This document shows positions 40,385 to 53,897 of a stretch of 64,000 nucleotides of DNA, in pieces. A model generated the notes under the pieces. That model saw nothing but the letters and a program-made list of their open reading frames with translations. It was not told the DNA's origin and made no database searches. How positions within the stretch are numbered: position 1 is the stretch's first letter; each line of letters begins with the position of its first letter. The DNA comes from Toxonevra muliebris (Eukaryota > Arthropoda > Insecta > Diptera > Pallopteridae). Location: contig CAVNUY010000089.1 of NCBI GenBank assembly GCA_963691655.1, positions 310,001-374,000 of the forward strand. The letters are read 5' to 3'. A program made the position numbers and the translations under genes.

Positions 40385-41070
40385 ACTTTTAATTTCGAAT
40401 TTTAATTCCGAATTTTAATTCCGAATTTTAATTCCAAATTTTAATTCCGAATTTTAATTCCGAATTTTAATTCCGAATTTTAATTCCGAATTTTAATTCC
40501 GAATTTTAATTCCGAATTTTAATTTCGAATTTTAATTTCGAATTTTAATTTCGAATTTTAATTTCGAATTTTAATTTCGAATTTTAATTTCGAATTTCAA
40601 TTTCGAATTTTATTTTCGAATTTTAATTCCGAATTTTAATTTCGAATTTTAATTCCGAATTTTAATTCCGAATTTTAATTCCGAATTTTAATTCCGAATT
40701 TTAATTCCGAATTTTAATTCCGAATTTTAATTCCGAATTTTAATTCCGAATTTCAATTTCGAATTTTAATTTCGAATTTCAATTTCGAATTTTAATTCCG
40801 AATTTTAATTTCGAATTTTAATTCCGAATTTTAATTTCGAATTTTAATTTCGAATTTTAATTCCGAATTTTAATTTCGAATTTCAATTTCGAATTTCAAT
40901 TTCGAATTTTAATTTCGAATTTTAATTTCGAATTTTAATTCCGAATTTTAATTCCGAATTTTAATTTCGAATTTTAATTCCGAATTTCAATTTCGAATTT
41001 TAATTCCGAATTTTAATTCCGAATTTTAATTCCGAATTTTAATTCCGAATTTTAATTCCGAATTTTAATT

Positions 41071-41292
41071 CCAAATTTAAATTCCGAATTTTAATTCCGA
41101 ATTTTAATTCCGAATTTTAATTTCGAATTTTAATTTCGAATTTCAATTTCGAATTTTAATTCCGAATTTTAATTTCGAATTTTAATTCCGAATTTTAATT
41201 TCGAATTTCAATTTCGAATTTTAATTTCGAATTTTAATTTCGAATTTTAATTTCGAATTTCAATTTCGAATTTTATTTTCGAATTTTAATTC
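41071..41292. repeat. 221-bp-spaced marker block, copy 5 of 6
   Basis: Same markers, 2,313 bp after copy 4, with the derived CCAAATTTAAA and CCGATTTTTTA forms. Confidence 0.85.
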
Positions 41293-43360
41293 CGATTTTT
41301 TATTTCGAATTTTAATTTCGAATTTTAATTTCGAATTTTAATTTCGAATTTTAATTTCGAATTTTAATTTCGAATTTCAATTTCGAATTTTAATTTCGAA
41401 TTTTAATTTCGAATTTTAATTTCGAATTTCAATTTCGAATTTTAATTTCGAATTTCAATTTCGAATTTTATTTTCGAATTTTAATTTCGAATTTTAATTC
41501 CGAATTTTAATTCCGAATTTTAATTCCGAATTTTAATTCCGAATTTTTATTTCGAATTTCAATTTCGAATTTTAATTTCGAATTTTAATTCCGAATTTTA
41601 ATTTCGAATTTTAATTCCGAATTTTAATTCCGAATTTTAATTTCGAATTTTAGTTTCGAATTTCAATTTCGAATTTTAATTCCGAATTTTAATTTCGAAT
41701 TTTAATTCCGAATTTTAATTTCGAATTTCAATTTCGAATTTTAATTTCGAATTTTAATTTCGAATTTTAATTTCGAATTTCAATTTCGAGTTTTAATTTC
41801 GAGTTTTAATTTCGAATTTTAATTCCGATTTTTAATTTCGAATTTTAATTTCGAATTTTAATTTCGAATTTCAATTTCGAATTTTATTTTCGAATTTTAA
41901 TTCCGATTTTTAATTTCGAATTTTAATTTCGAATTTTAATTCCGAATTTTAATTCCGAATTTTAATTCCGAATTTTAATTTCGAATTTCAATTTCGAATT
42001 TTAATTTCGAATTTTAATTCCGAATTTTAATTTCGAATTTTAATTCCGAATTTTAATTTCGAATTTCAATTTCGAATTTCAATTTCGAATTTTAATTTCG
42101 AATTTTAATTTCGAATTTTAATTCCGAATTTCAATTTCGAATTTTAATTCCGAATTTTAATTTCGAATTTTAGTTCCGAATTTTAATTTCGAATTTTAAT
42201 TTCGAATTTCAATTTCGAATTTTAATTTCGAATTTTAATTTCGAATTTTAATTTCGAATTTTAATTTCGAATTTTAATTTCGAATTTTAATTTCGAATTT
42301 TAATTTCGAATTTTAATTCCGAATTTTAATTTCGAATTTTAATTCCGAATTTTAATTTCGAATTTTAATTTCGAATTTTAATTTCGAATTTTAATTTCGA
42401 ATTTTGATTTCGAATTTTAATTCCGAATTTTAATTCCGAATTTTAATTCCGAATTTTAATTCCGAATTTCAATTTCGAATTTTAATTTCGAATTTTAATT
42501 TCGAATTTTAATTTCGAATTTTAATTTCGAATTTTAATTTCGAATTTTAATTTCGAATTTTAATTTCGAATTTTAATTTCGAATTTTAATTTCGAATTTC
42601 AATTTCGAATTTCAATTTCGAATTTTAATTTCGATTTTTAATTTCGAATTTTAATTCCGAATTTCAATTTCGAATTTTAATTCCGAATATTTATTCCGAA
42701 TTTTAATTTCGAATTTTAATTCCGAATTTTAATTCCGAATTTTAATTTCGAATTTTAATTCCGAATTTTAATTTCGAATTTTAATTCCGAATTTTAATTT
42801 CGAATTTTAGTTCCGAATTTTAATTTCGAATTTTAATTTCGAATTTCAATTTCGAATTTTAATTTCGAATTTTAATTCCGAATTTTAATTTCGAATTTTA
42901 ATTCCGAATTTTAATTTCGAATTTCAATTTCGAATTTCAATTTCGAATTTTAATTTCGATTTTTAATTTCGAATTTTAATTCCGAATTTCAATTTCGAAT
43001 TTTAATTCCGAATTTTAATTTCGAATTTTAATTCCGAATTTTAATTTCGAATTTTAGTTCCGAATTTTAATTTCGAATTTCAATTTCGAATTTTAATTTC
43101 GAATTTTAATTTCGAATTTTAATTCCGAATTTTAATTCCGAATTTTAATTCCGAATTTTAATTCCGAATTTTAATTTCGAATTTCAATTTCGAATTTTAA
43201 TTCCGAATTTTAATTTCGAATTTTAATTCCGAATTTTAATTTCGAATTTTAATTTCGAATTTTAATTCCGAATTTTAATTTCGAATTTCAATTTCGAATT
43301 TCAATTTCGAATTTTAATTTCGAATTTTAATTTCGAATTTTAATTCCGAATTTTAATTCC

Positions 43361-43362
43361 GC
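43361..43362. other. Two-base CG duplication in one unit
   Basis: The unit reads TTCCGCGAATTTTAA, 15 bp instead of 13, the only CGCG I saw in the window. It shifts the register by two and appears once, so it postdates the surrounding duplications. Confidence 0.85.
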
Positions 43363-43503
43363 GAATTTTAATTCCGAATTTTAATTTCGAATTTTAATTC
43401 CGAATTTCAATTTCGAATTTTAATTCCGAATTTTAATTCCGAATTTTAATTCCGAATTTTAATTCCGAATTTTAATTCCGAATTTTAATTCCGAATTTTA
43501 ATT

Positions 43504-43725
43504 CCAAATTTAAATTCCGAATTTTAATTCCGAATTTTAATTCCGAATTTTAATTTCGAATTTTAATTTCGAATTTCAATTTCGAATTTTAATTCCGAAT
43601 TTTAATTTCGAATTTTAATTCCGAATTTTAATTTCGAATTTCAATTTCGAATTTTAATTTCGAATTTTAATTTCGAATTTTAATTTCGAATTTCAATTTC
43701 GAATTTTATTTTCGAATTTTAATTC
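43504..43725. repeat. 221-bp-spaced marker block, copy 6 of 6
   Basis: Same markers and derived forms, 2,433 bp after copy 5. A two-base insertion at 43,361 lies in the interval and accounts for the non-13 remainder. Confidence 0.85.
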
Positions 43726-46700
43726 CGATTTTTTATTTCGAATTTTAATTTCGAATTTTAATTTCGAATTTTAATTTCGAATTTTAATTTCGAATTTTAA
43801 TTTCGAATTTTAATTTCGAATTTCAATTTCGAATTTTAATTTCGAATTTTAATTTCGAATTTTAGTTTCGAATTTCAATTTCGAATTTTAATTTCGAATT
43901 TCAATTTCGAATTTTATTTTCGAATTTTAATTTCGAATTTTAATTCCGAATTTTAATTCCGAATTTCAATTTCGAATTTTAATTTCGAATTTTAATTCCG
44001 AATTTTAATTTCGAATTTTAATTCCGAATTTTAATTCCGAATTTTAATTTCGAATTTTAGTTTCGAATTTCAATTTCGAATTTTAATTCCGAATTTTAAT
44101 TTCGAATTTTAGTTCCGAATTTTAATTTCGAATTTCAATTTCGAATTTTAATTTCGAATTTTAATTTCGAATTTTAATTTCGAATTTCAATTTCGAGTTT
44201 TAATTTCGAGTTTTAATTTCGAATTTTAATTCCGATTTTTAATTTCGAATTTTAATTTCGAATTTTAATTTCGAATTTCAATTTCGAATTTTATTTTCGA
44301 ATTTTAATTCCGATTTTTAATTTCGAATTTTAATTTCGAATTTTAATTCCGAATTTTAATTCCGAATTTTAATTCCGAATTTTAATTCCGAATTTTAATT
44401 TCGAATTTCAATTTCGAATTTTAATTTCGAATTTTAATTCCGAATTTTAATTTCGAATTTTAATTCCGAATTTTAATTTCGAATTTCAATTTCGAATTTC
44501 AATTTCGAATTTTAATTTCGAATTTTAATTTCGAATTTTAATTCCGAATTTCAATTTCGAATTTTAATTCCGAATTTTAATTTCGAATTTTAGTTCCGAA
44601 TTTTAATTTCGAATTTTAATTTCGAATTTCAATTTCGAATTTTAATTTCGAATTTTAATTTCGAATTTTAATTTCGAATTTTAATTTCGAATTTTAATTC
44701 CGAATTTTAATTTCGAATTTTAATTTCGAATTTTAATTCCGAATTTTAATTTCGAATTTTAATTCCGAATTTTAATTTCGAATTTTAATTTCGAATTTTA
44801 ATTTCGAATTTTAATTTCGAATTTTGATTTCGAATTTTAATTCCGAATTTTAATTCCGAATTTTAATTCCGAATTTTAATTCCGAATTTCAATTTCGAAT
44901 TTTAATTTCGAATTTTAATTTCGAATTTTAATTTCGAATTTTAATTTCGAATTTTAATTTCGAATTTTAATTTCGAATTTTAATTTCGAATTTTAATTTC
45001 GAATTTTAATTTCGAATTTCAATTTCGAATTTCAATTTCGAATTTTAATTTCGATTTTTAATTTCGAATTTTAATTCCGAATTTCAATTTCGAATTTTAA
45101 TTCCGAATATTTATTCCGAATTTTAATTTCGAATTTTAATTCCGAATTTTAATTCCGAATTTTAATTTCGAATTTTAATTCCGAATTTTAATTTCGAATT
45201 TTAATTCCGAATTTTAATTTCGAATTTTAGTTCCGAATTTTAATTTCGAATTTTAATTTCGAATTTCAATTTCGAATTTTAATTTCGAATTTTAATTCCG
45301 AATTTTAATTTCGAATTTTAATTCCGAATTTTAATTTCGAATTTCAATTTCGAATTTCAATTTCGAATTTTAATTTCGATTTTTAATTTCGAATTTTAAT
45401 TCCGAATTTCAATTTCGAATTTTAATTCCGAATTTTAATTTCGAATTTTAATTCCGAATTTTAATTCCGAATTTTAATTCCGAATTTTAATTCCGAATTT
45501 TTATTTCGAATTTCAATTTCGAATTTTAATTTCGAATTTTAATTCCGAATTTTAATTTCGAATTTTAATTCCGAATTTTAATTCCGAATTTTAATTTCGA
45601 ATTTTAGTTTCGAATTTCAATTTCGAATTTTAATTCCGAATTTTAATTTCGAATTTTAATTCCGAATTTTAATTTCGAATTTCAATTTCGAATTTTAATT
45701 TCGAATTTTAATTTCGAATTTTAATTTCGAATTTCAATTTCGAGTTTCAATTTCGAGTTTTAATTTCGAATTTTAATTTCGATTTTTAATTTCGAATTTT
45801 AATTTCGAATTTTAATTTCGAATTTCAATTTCGAATTTTATTTTCGAATTTTAATTCCGATTTTTAATTTCGAATTTTAATTTCGAATTTTAATTCCGAA
45901 TTTTAATTCCGAATTTTAATTCCGAATTTTAATTCCGAATTTTAATTTCGAATTTCAATTTCGAATTTTAATTTCGAATTTTAATTCCGAATTTTAATTT
46001 CGAATTTTAATTCCGAATTTTAATTTCGAATTTCAATTTCGAATTTCAATTTCGAATTTTAATTTCGAATTTTAATTTCGAATTTTAATTCCGAATTTCA
46101 ATTTCGAATTTTAATTCCGAATTTTAATTTCGAATTTTAGTTCCGAATTTTAATTTCGAATTTTAATTTCGAATTTCAATTTCGAATTTTAATTTCGAAT
46201 TTTAATTTCGAATTTTAATTTCGAATTTTAATTTCGAATTTTAATTTCGAATTTTAATTTCGAATTTTAATTCCGAATTTTAATTTCGAATTTTAATTCC
46301 GAATTTTAATTTCGAATTTTAATTTCGAATTTTAATTTCGAATTTTAATTTCGAATTTTGATTTCGAATTTTAATTCCGAATTTTAATTCCGAATTTTAA
46401 TTCCGAATTTTAATTCCGAATTTCAATTTCGAATTTTAATTTCGAATTTTAATTTCGAATTTTAATTTCGAATTTTAATTTCGAATTTTAATTTCGAATT
46501 TTAATTTCGAATTTTAATTTCGAATTTTAATTTCGAATTTTAATTTCGAATTTCAATTTCGAATTTCAATTTCGAATTTCAATTTCGAATTTTAATTTCG
46601 ATTTTTAATTTCGAATTTTAATTCCGAATTTTAATTTCGAATTTTAGTTCCGAATTTTAATTTCGAATTTTAATTTCGAATTTCAATTTCGAATTTTAAT

Positions 46701-49700
46701 TTCGAATTTTAATTTCGAATTTTAATTTCGAATTTTAATTTCGAATTTTAATTTCGAATTTTAATTTCGAATTTTAATTCCGAATTTTAATTTCGAATTT
46801 TAATTCCGAATTTTAATTCCGAATTTTAATTTCGAATTTTAATTCCGAATTTTAATTTCGAATTTTAGTTCCGAATTTTAATTTCGAATTTTAATTTCGA
46901 ATTTCAATTTCGAATTTTAATTTCGAATTTTAATTTCGAATTTTAATTTCGAATTTTAATTTCGAATTTTAATTTCGAATTTTAATTTCGAATTTTAATT
47001 CCGAATTTTAATTTCGAATTTTAATTCCGAATTTTAATTTCGAATTTTAATTCCGAATTTTAATTTCGAATTTCAATTTCGAATTTTAATTTCGAATTTT
47101 AATTTCGAATTTCAATTTCGAGTTTCAATTTCGAGTTTTAATTTCGAATTTTAATTCCGATTTTTAATTTCGAATTTTAATTTCGAATTTTAATTTCGAA
47201 TTTCAATTTCGAATTTTATTTTCGAATTTTAATTCCGATTTTTAATTTCGAATTTTAATTTCGAATTTTAATTCCGAATTTTAATTCCGAATTTTAATTC
47301 CGAATTTTAATTCCGAATTTTAATTTCGAATTTCAATTTCGAATTTTAATTTCGAATTTTAATTCCGAATTTTAATTTCGAATTTTAATTCCGAATTTTA
47401 ATTTCGAATTTCAATTTCGAATTTCAATTTCGAATTTTAATTTCGAATTTTAATTTCGAATTTTAATTCCGAATTTCAATTTCGAATTTTAATTCCGAAT
47501 TTTAATTTCGAATTTTAGTTCCGAATTTTAATTTCGAATTTTAATTTCGAATTTCAATTTCGAATTTTAATTTCGAATTTTAATTTCGAATTTTAATTTC
47601 GAATTTTAATTTCGAATTTTAATTTCGAATTTTAATTTCGAATTTTAATTTCGAATTTTAATTCCGAATTTTAATTTCGAATTTTAATTCCGAATTTTAA
47701 TTTCGAATTTTAATTTCGAATTTTAATTTCGAATTTTAATTTCGAATTTTGATTTCGAATTTTAATTCCGAATTTTAATTCCGAATTTTAATTCCGAATT
47801 TTAATTCCGAATTTCAATTTCGAATTTTAATTTCGAATTTTAATTTCGAATTTTAATTTCGAATTTTAATTTCGAATTTTAATTTCGAATTTTAATTTCG
47901 AATTTTAATTTCGAATTTTAATTTCGAATTTTAATTTCGAATTTCAATTTCGAATTTCAATTTCGAATTTTAATTTCGATTTTTAATTTCGAATTTTAAT
48001 TCCGAATTTCAATTTCGAATTTTAATTCCGAATATTTATTCCGAATTTTAATTTCGAATTTTAATTCCGAATTTTAATTTCGAATTTTAATTCCGAATTT
48101 TAATTTCGAATTTTAATTCCGAATTTTAATTTCGAATTTTAGTTCCGAATTTTAATTTCGAATTTTAATTTCGAATTTCAATTTCGAATTTTAATTTCGA
48201 ATTTTAATTCCGAATTTTAATTTCGAATTTTAATTCCGAATTTTAATTTCGAATTTCAATTTCGAATTTCAATTTCGAATTTTAATTTCGATTTTTAATT
48301 TCGAATTTTAATTCCGAATTTCAATTTCGAATTTTAATTCCGAATTTTAATTCCGAATTTTAATTTCGAATTTTAATTCCGAATTTTAATTTCGAATTTT
48401 AGTTCCGAATTTTAATTTCGAATTTTAATTTCGAATTTCAATTTCGAATTTTAATTTCGAATTTTAATTTCGAATTTTAATTTCGAATTTTAATTTCGAA
48501 TTTTAATTTCGAATTTTAATTCCGAATTTTAATTTCGAATTTTAATTCCGAATTTTAATTTCGAATTTTAATTTCGAATTTCAATTTCGAATTTTAATTT
48601 CGAATTTTGATTTCGAATTTTAATTTCGATTTTTAATTTCGAATTTTAATTCCGAATTTCAATTTCGAATTTTAATTCCGAATATTTATTCCGAATTTTA
48701 ATTTCGAATTTTAATTCCGAATTTTAATTTCGAATTTTAATTCCGAATGTTAATTTCGAATTTTAATTTCGAATTTCAATTTCGAATTTTAATTTCGAAT
48801 TTTAATTCCGAATTTTAATTTCGAATTTTAATTTCGAATTTTAATTCCGAATTTTAATTCCGAATTATAATTCCGAATTTTAATTCCGAATTTTAATTCC
48901 GAATTTTAATTTCGAATTTTAATTCCGAATTTTAATTTCGAATTTTAATTCCGAATTTTAATTCCAAATTTTAATTCCGAATTTTAATTTCGAATTTTAA
49001 TTTCGAATTTCAATTTCGAATTTTAATTTCGAATTTCAATTTCGAATTTCAATTTCGAATTTTAATTTCGATTTTTAATTTCGAATTTTAATTTCGAATT
49101 TCAATTTCGAATTTTAATTTCGAAATTTAATTTCGAATTTTAATTTCGAATTTCAATTTCGAATTTTAATTTCGAATTTTAATTCCGAATTTTAATTTCG
49201 AATTTTAATTCCGAATTTTAATTCCGAATTTTAATTTCGAATTTTAATTCCGAATTTTAATTTCGAATTTTAATTCCGAATTTTAATTCCAAATTTTAAT
49301 TCGGATTTTTAATTTCGAATTTTAATTTCGAATTTCAATTTCGAATTTTAATTTCGAATTTTAATTCCGAATTTTAATTTCGAATTTTAATTCCGAATTT
49401 TAATTCCGAATTTTAATTCCAAATTTTAATTCCGAATTTTAATTTCGAATTTTAATTTCGAATTTCAATTTTGAATTTTATTTTCGAATTTTAATTCCGA
49501 ATTTCAATTTCGAATTTTAATTTCGAGTTTCAATTTCGAATTTCAATTTCGAATTTTAATTTCGAATTTTAATTTCGAATTTTAATTTCGAATTTTAATT
49601 CCGAATTTTAATTCCAAATTTTAATTCCGAATTTTAATTTCGAATTTTAATTCCGAATTTCAATTTCGAATTTTAATTCCGAATTTTAACTCCGAATTTT

Positions 49701-50750
49701 AATTCCGAATTTTAATTCCGAATTTCAATTTCGAATTTTAATTCCGAATTTTAATTCCGAATTTTAATTCCGAATTTTAATTCCGAATTTTAATTCCGAA
49801 TTTTAATTCCGAATTTTAATTCCGAATTTTAATTCCGAATTTTAATTCCGAATTTTAATTTCGAATTTTAATTCCGAATTTTAATTTCGAATTTTAATTC
49901 CGAATTTTAATTTCGAATTTTAATTCCGAATTTTAATTTCGAATTTCAATTTCGAATTTTAATTTCGAATTTTAATTTCGAATTTTAATTTCGAATTTCA
50001 ATTTCGAATTTTATTTTCGAATTTTAATTCCGAATTTTAATTTCGAATTTTAATTTCGAATTTTAATTCCGAATTTTAATTCCGAATTTTAATTCCGAAT
50101 TTTAATTTCGAATTTCAATTTCGAAATTTAATTTCGAATTTTAATTCCGAATTTTAATTTCGAATTTTAATTCCGAATTTTAATTCCGAATTTTAATTCC
50201 GAATTTTAATTCCGAATTTTAATTCCGAATTTTAATTCCAAATTTTAATTCCGAATTTTAATTTCGAATTTTAATTTCGAATTTCAATTTCGAATTTTAA
50301 TTCCGAATTTTAATTTCGAATTTTAATTCCGAATTTTAATTTCGAATTTTAATTCCGAATTTTAATTTCGAATTTCAATTTCGAATTTTAATTTCGAATT
50401 TTAATTTCGAATTTTAATTTCGAATTTCAATTTCGAATTTTATTTTCGAATTTTAATTCCGAATTTTAATTTCGAATTTTAATTTCAAATTTTAATTCCG
50501 AATTTTAATTCCGAATTTTAATTCCGAATTTTAATTTCGAATTTCAATTTCGAAATTTAATTTCGAATTTTAATTCCGAATTTTAATTTCGAATTTTAAT
50601 TCCGAATTTTAATTTCGAATTTTAATTTCGAATTTTAATTCCGAATTTTAATTTCGAATTTCAATTTCGAATTTCAATTTCGAATTTTAATTTCGAATTT
50701 TAATTTCGAATTTTAATTCCGAATTTTAATTCCGAATTTTAATTTCGAAT

Positions 50751-50993
50751 CTTAATTTCGAATTTCAATTTCGAATTTTAATTCCGAATTTTAATTTCGA
50801 ATTTTAATTTCGAATTTTAATTTCGAATTTCAATTTCGAATTTTAATTTCGAATTTTAATTTCGATTTTTAATTTCGAATTTTAATTCCGAATTTCAATT
50901 TCGAATTTTAATTCCGAATTTTAATTTCGAATTTTAATTCCGAATTTTAATTTCGAATTTTAATTTCGAATTTTAATTCCGAATTTTAATTCG
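50751..50993. repeat. Distant copy of the 23-kb/28-kb block
   Basis: GAATCTTAA (50,751) and TTCGAAATTTTAA (50,993) occur in the same order as at 23,157/23,477, but 242 rather than 320 bp apart, a loss of six units (78 bp). It lies just before the domain A/B boundary. Confidence 0.7.
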
Positions 50994-51340
50994 AAATTTT
51001 AATTCCGAATTTTAATTTCGAATTTTAATTTCGAATTTCAATTTCGAATTTTAATTTCGAATTTTAATTCCGAATTTTAATTTCGAATTTTAATTCCGAA
51101 TTTTAATTCCGAATTTTAATTCCAAATTTTAATTACGAATTTTAATTTCGAATTTTAATTCCGAATTTTAATTCCGAATTTTAATTCCGAATTTTAATTC
51201 CGAATTTTAATTTCGAATTTTAATTTCGAATTTTAATTTCGAATTTTAGTTCCGAATTTTAATTTCGAATTTTAATTCCGAATTTTAATTTCGAATTTTA
51301 ATTTCGAATTTTAATTTCGAATTTTAATTTCGAATTTTAA

Positions 51341-51760
51341 TTTCGAATTTAAATTTCGAATTTTAATTTCGAATTTCAATTTCGAATTTTAATTTCGAAT
51401 TTCAATTTCGAATTTTAGTTTCGAATTTTAATTTCGAATTTTAATTTCGAATTTAAATTTCGAATTTCAATTTCAAATTTTAATTTCGAATTTTAATTTC
51501 GAATTTCAATTTCGAATTTTAATCTCGAATTTTAATTCGAATTTCAATTTCAAATTTTAATTTCGAATTTTAATTTCGAATTTCAATTTCGTATTTTAAT
51601 TTCAAATTTTAATTTCGAATTTCAATTTCGAATTTCAATTTCAAATTTCAATTTCGAATTTTAATTTCGAATTTCAATTTCAAATTTTAATTTCGAATTT
51701 TAATTTCGAATTTCAATTTCGAATTTTAATTTCGAATTTCAATTTCGAATTTTAATTTCG
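51341..51760. repeat. Domain-B counterpart of the 37-kb island
   Basis: Unit order matches 37,143-37,562, including TTAGTTTCG (51,415), TAATCTCG (51,524) and CGTATTTT (51,591). It differs by a 12-bp unit near 51,537. It lies directly inside the left edge of domain B. Confidence 0.8.
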
Positions 51761-51940
51761 AATTTCAATTTCGAATTTTAATTTCGAATTTTAATTTCGA
51801 ATTTTAATTTCGAATTTTAATTTCGAATTTTAATTTCGAATTTCAATTTCGAATTTTAATTCCGAATTTTAATTTCGAATTTTAATTTCGAATTTTAATT
51901 TCGAATTTTAATTTCGAATTTTAATTTCGAATTTTAATTT

Positions 51941-53247
51941 CTAATTTTAATTTCGAATTTTAATTTCGATTTTTAATTTCGAATTTAAATTTCGAATTTT
52001 AATTTCGAATTTCAATTTCGAATTTTAATTTCGAATTTCAATTTCGAATTTTAATTTCGAATTTCAATTTCGAATTTCAATTTCGAATTTTAATTTCGAA
52101 TTTCAATTTCGAATTTTAATTTCGAATTTCAATTTCGAATTTTAATTTCGAATTTCAATTTCGAATTTTAATTTCGAATTTCAATTTCGAATTTTAATTT
52201 CGAATTTTAATTTCGAATTTTAATTTCGAATTTTAATTTCGAATTTTAATTTCGAATTTCAATTTCGAATTTTAATTTCGAATTTTAATTTCGAATTTCA
52301 ATTTCAAATTTTAATTCCGAATTTTAATTTCGAATTTTAATTTCGAAATTTAATTTCGAATTTTAATTTTGAATTTTAATTTCGAATTTTAATTTCGAAT
52401 TTTAATTTCGAATTTCAATTTCAAATTTTAATTTCGAATTTTAATTTCGAATTTCAATTTCGAATTTTAATTTCGAATTTTAATTTCGAATTTCAATTTC
52501 GAATTTTAATTCCGAATTTTTATTTCGAATTTTAATTTCGAATTTTAATTTCGAATTTTAATTTCGAATTTTAATTTCGAATTTTAATTTCTAATTTTAA
52601 TTTCGAATTTTAATTTCGATTTTTAATTTCGAATTTAAATTTCGAATTTTAATTTCGAATTTCAATTTCGAATTTTAATTTCGAATTTCAATTTCGAATT
52701 TTAATTTCGAATTTCAATTTCGAATTTCAATTTCGAATTTTAATTTCGAATTTTAATTTCGAATTTTAATTTCGAATTTCAATTTCGAATTTTAATTTCG
52801 AATTTTAATTTCGAATTTTAATTTCGAATTTTAATTTCGAATTTCAATTTCGAATTTTAATTTCGAATTTTAATTACGAATTTTAATTTCGAATTTTAAT
52901 TTCGAATTTCAATTTCGAATTTCAATTTCGAATTTCAATTTTAATTTCGAATTTCAATTTCAAATTTTAATTCCGAATTTTAATTTCGAATTTTAATTTC
53001 GAAATTTAATTTCGAATTTTAATTTTGAATTTTAATTTCGAATTTTAATTTCGAATTTTAATTTCGAATTTCAATTTCAAATTTTAATTTCGAATTTTAA
53101 TTTCGAATTTCAATTTCGAATTTTAATTTCGAATTTTAATTTCGAATTTCAATTTCGAATTTTAATTCCGAATTTTAATTTCGAATTTTAATTTCGAATT
53201 TTAATTTCGAATTTTAATTTCGAATTTTAATTTCGAATTTTAATTTC
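51941..53247. repeat. 650/656-bp higher-order repeat in domain B
   Basis: TTTCTAATTTT followed by CGATTTTTAA and GAATTTAAA occurs at 51,941, 52,591 and 53,247, spacings 650 and 656 bp. The extra six bases come from a partial unit near 52,935. A TTTTGAA marker repeats at 52,371 and 53,027 (656 bp). The same three-variant cluster recurs at 54,170, 54,931, 55,165, 56,407, 57,702 and 57,949. Confidence 0.8.
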
Positions 53248-53897
53248 TAATTTTAATTTCGAATTTTAATTTCGATTTTTAATTTCGAATTTAAATTTCG
53301 AATTTTAATTTCGAATTTCAATTTCGAATTTTAATTTCGAATTTCAATTTCGAATTTTAATTTCGAATTTCAATTTCGAATTTCAATTTCGAATTTTAAT
53401 TTCGAATTTTAATTTCGAATTTTAATTTCGAATTTCAATTTCGAATTTTAATTTCGAATTTCAATTTCGAATTTTAATTTCGAATTTCAATTTCGAATTT
53501 TAATTTCGAATTTTAATTTCGAATTTCAAATTTTAATTTCGAATTTTAATTTCGAATTTTAATTTCGAATTTTAATTTCGAATTTTAATTTCGAATTTTA
53601 ATTTCGAATTTTAATTTCGAATTTCAATTTCGAATTTTAATTTCGAATTTCAATTTCGAATTTAAATTTCGAATTTCAATTTCGAATTTCAATTTCGAAT
53701 TTTAATTTCGAATTTTAATTTCGAATTTCAATTTCGAATCTTAATTTCAAATTTTAATTTCGAATTTTTATTTCGAATTTTAATTTCAAATTTTAATTTC
53801 GAATTTAAATTTCGAATTTTAATTTCGAATTTCAATTTCGAAATTCAATTTCGAATTTCAATTTCGAATTTCAATTTCGAATTTTAATTTCAATTTC

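Larger units (their letters stand above)
37704..51280. repeat. Domain A, right part: mixed satellite with 2.3-2.4 kb higher-order repeats
   Basis: TTCCG units resume at about 37,704 and continue to about 51,280. CGAGTTT marker pairs lie at 39,499, 41,788, 44,195, 45,742 and 47,120 (older relatives at 20,215 and 26,221). GAATATTTATTCC markers lie at 42,686, 45,106, 48,031 and 48,681, following the CGAGTTT markers by 898, 911 and 911 bp where paired. This gives a higher-order period of about 2.3-2.4 kb that shortens to 1.4-1.5 kb after 44 kb. Confidence 0.8.
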
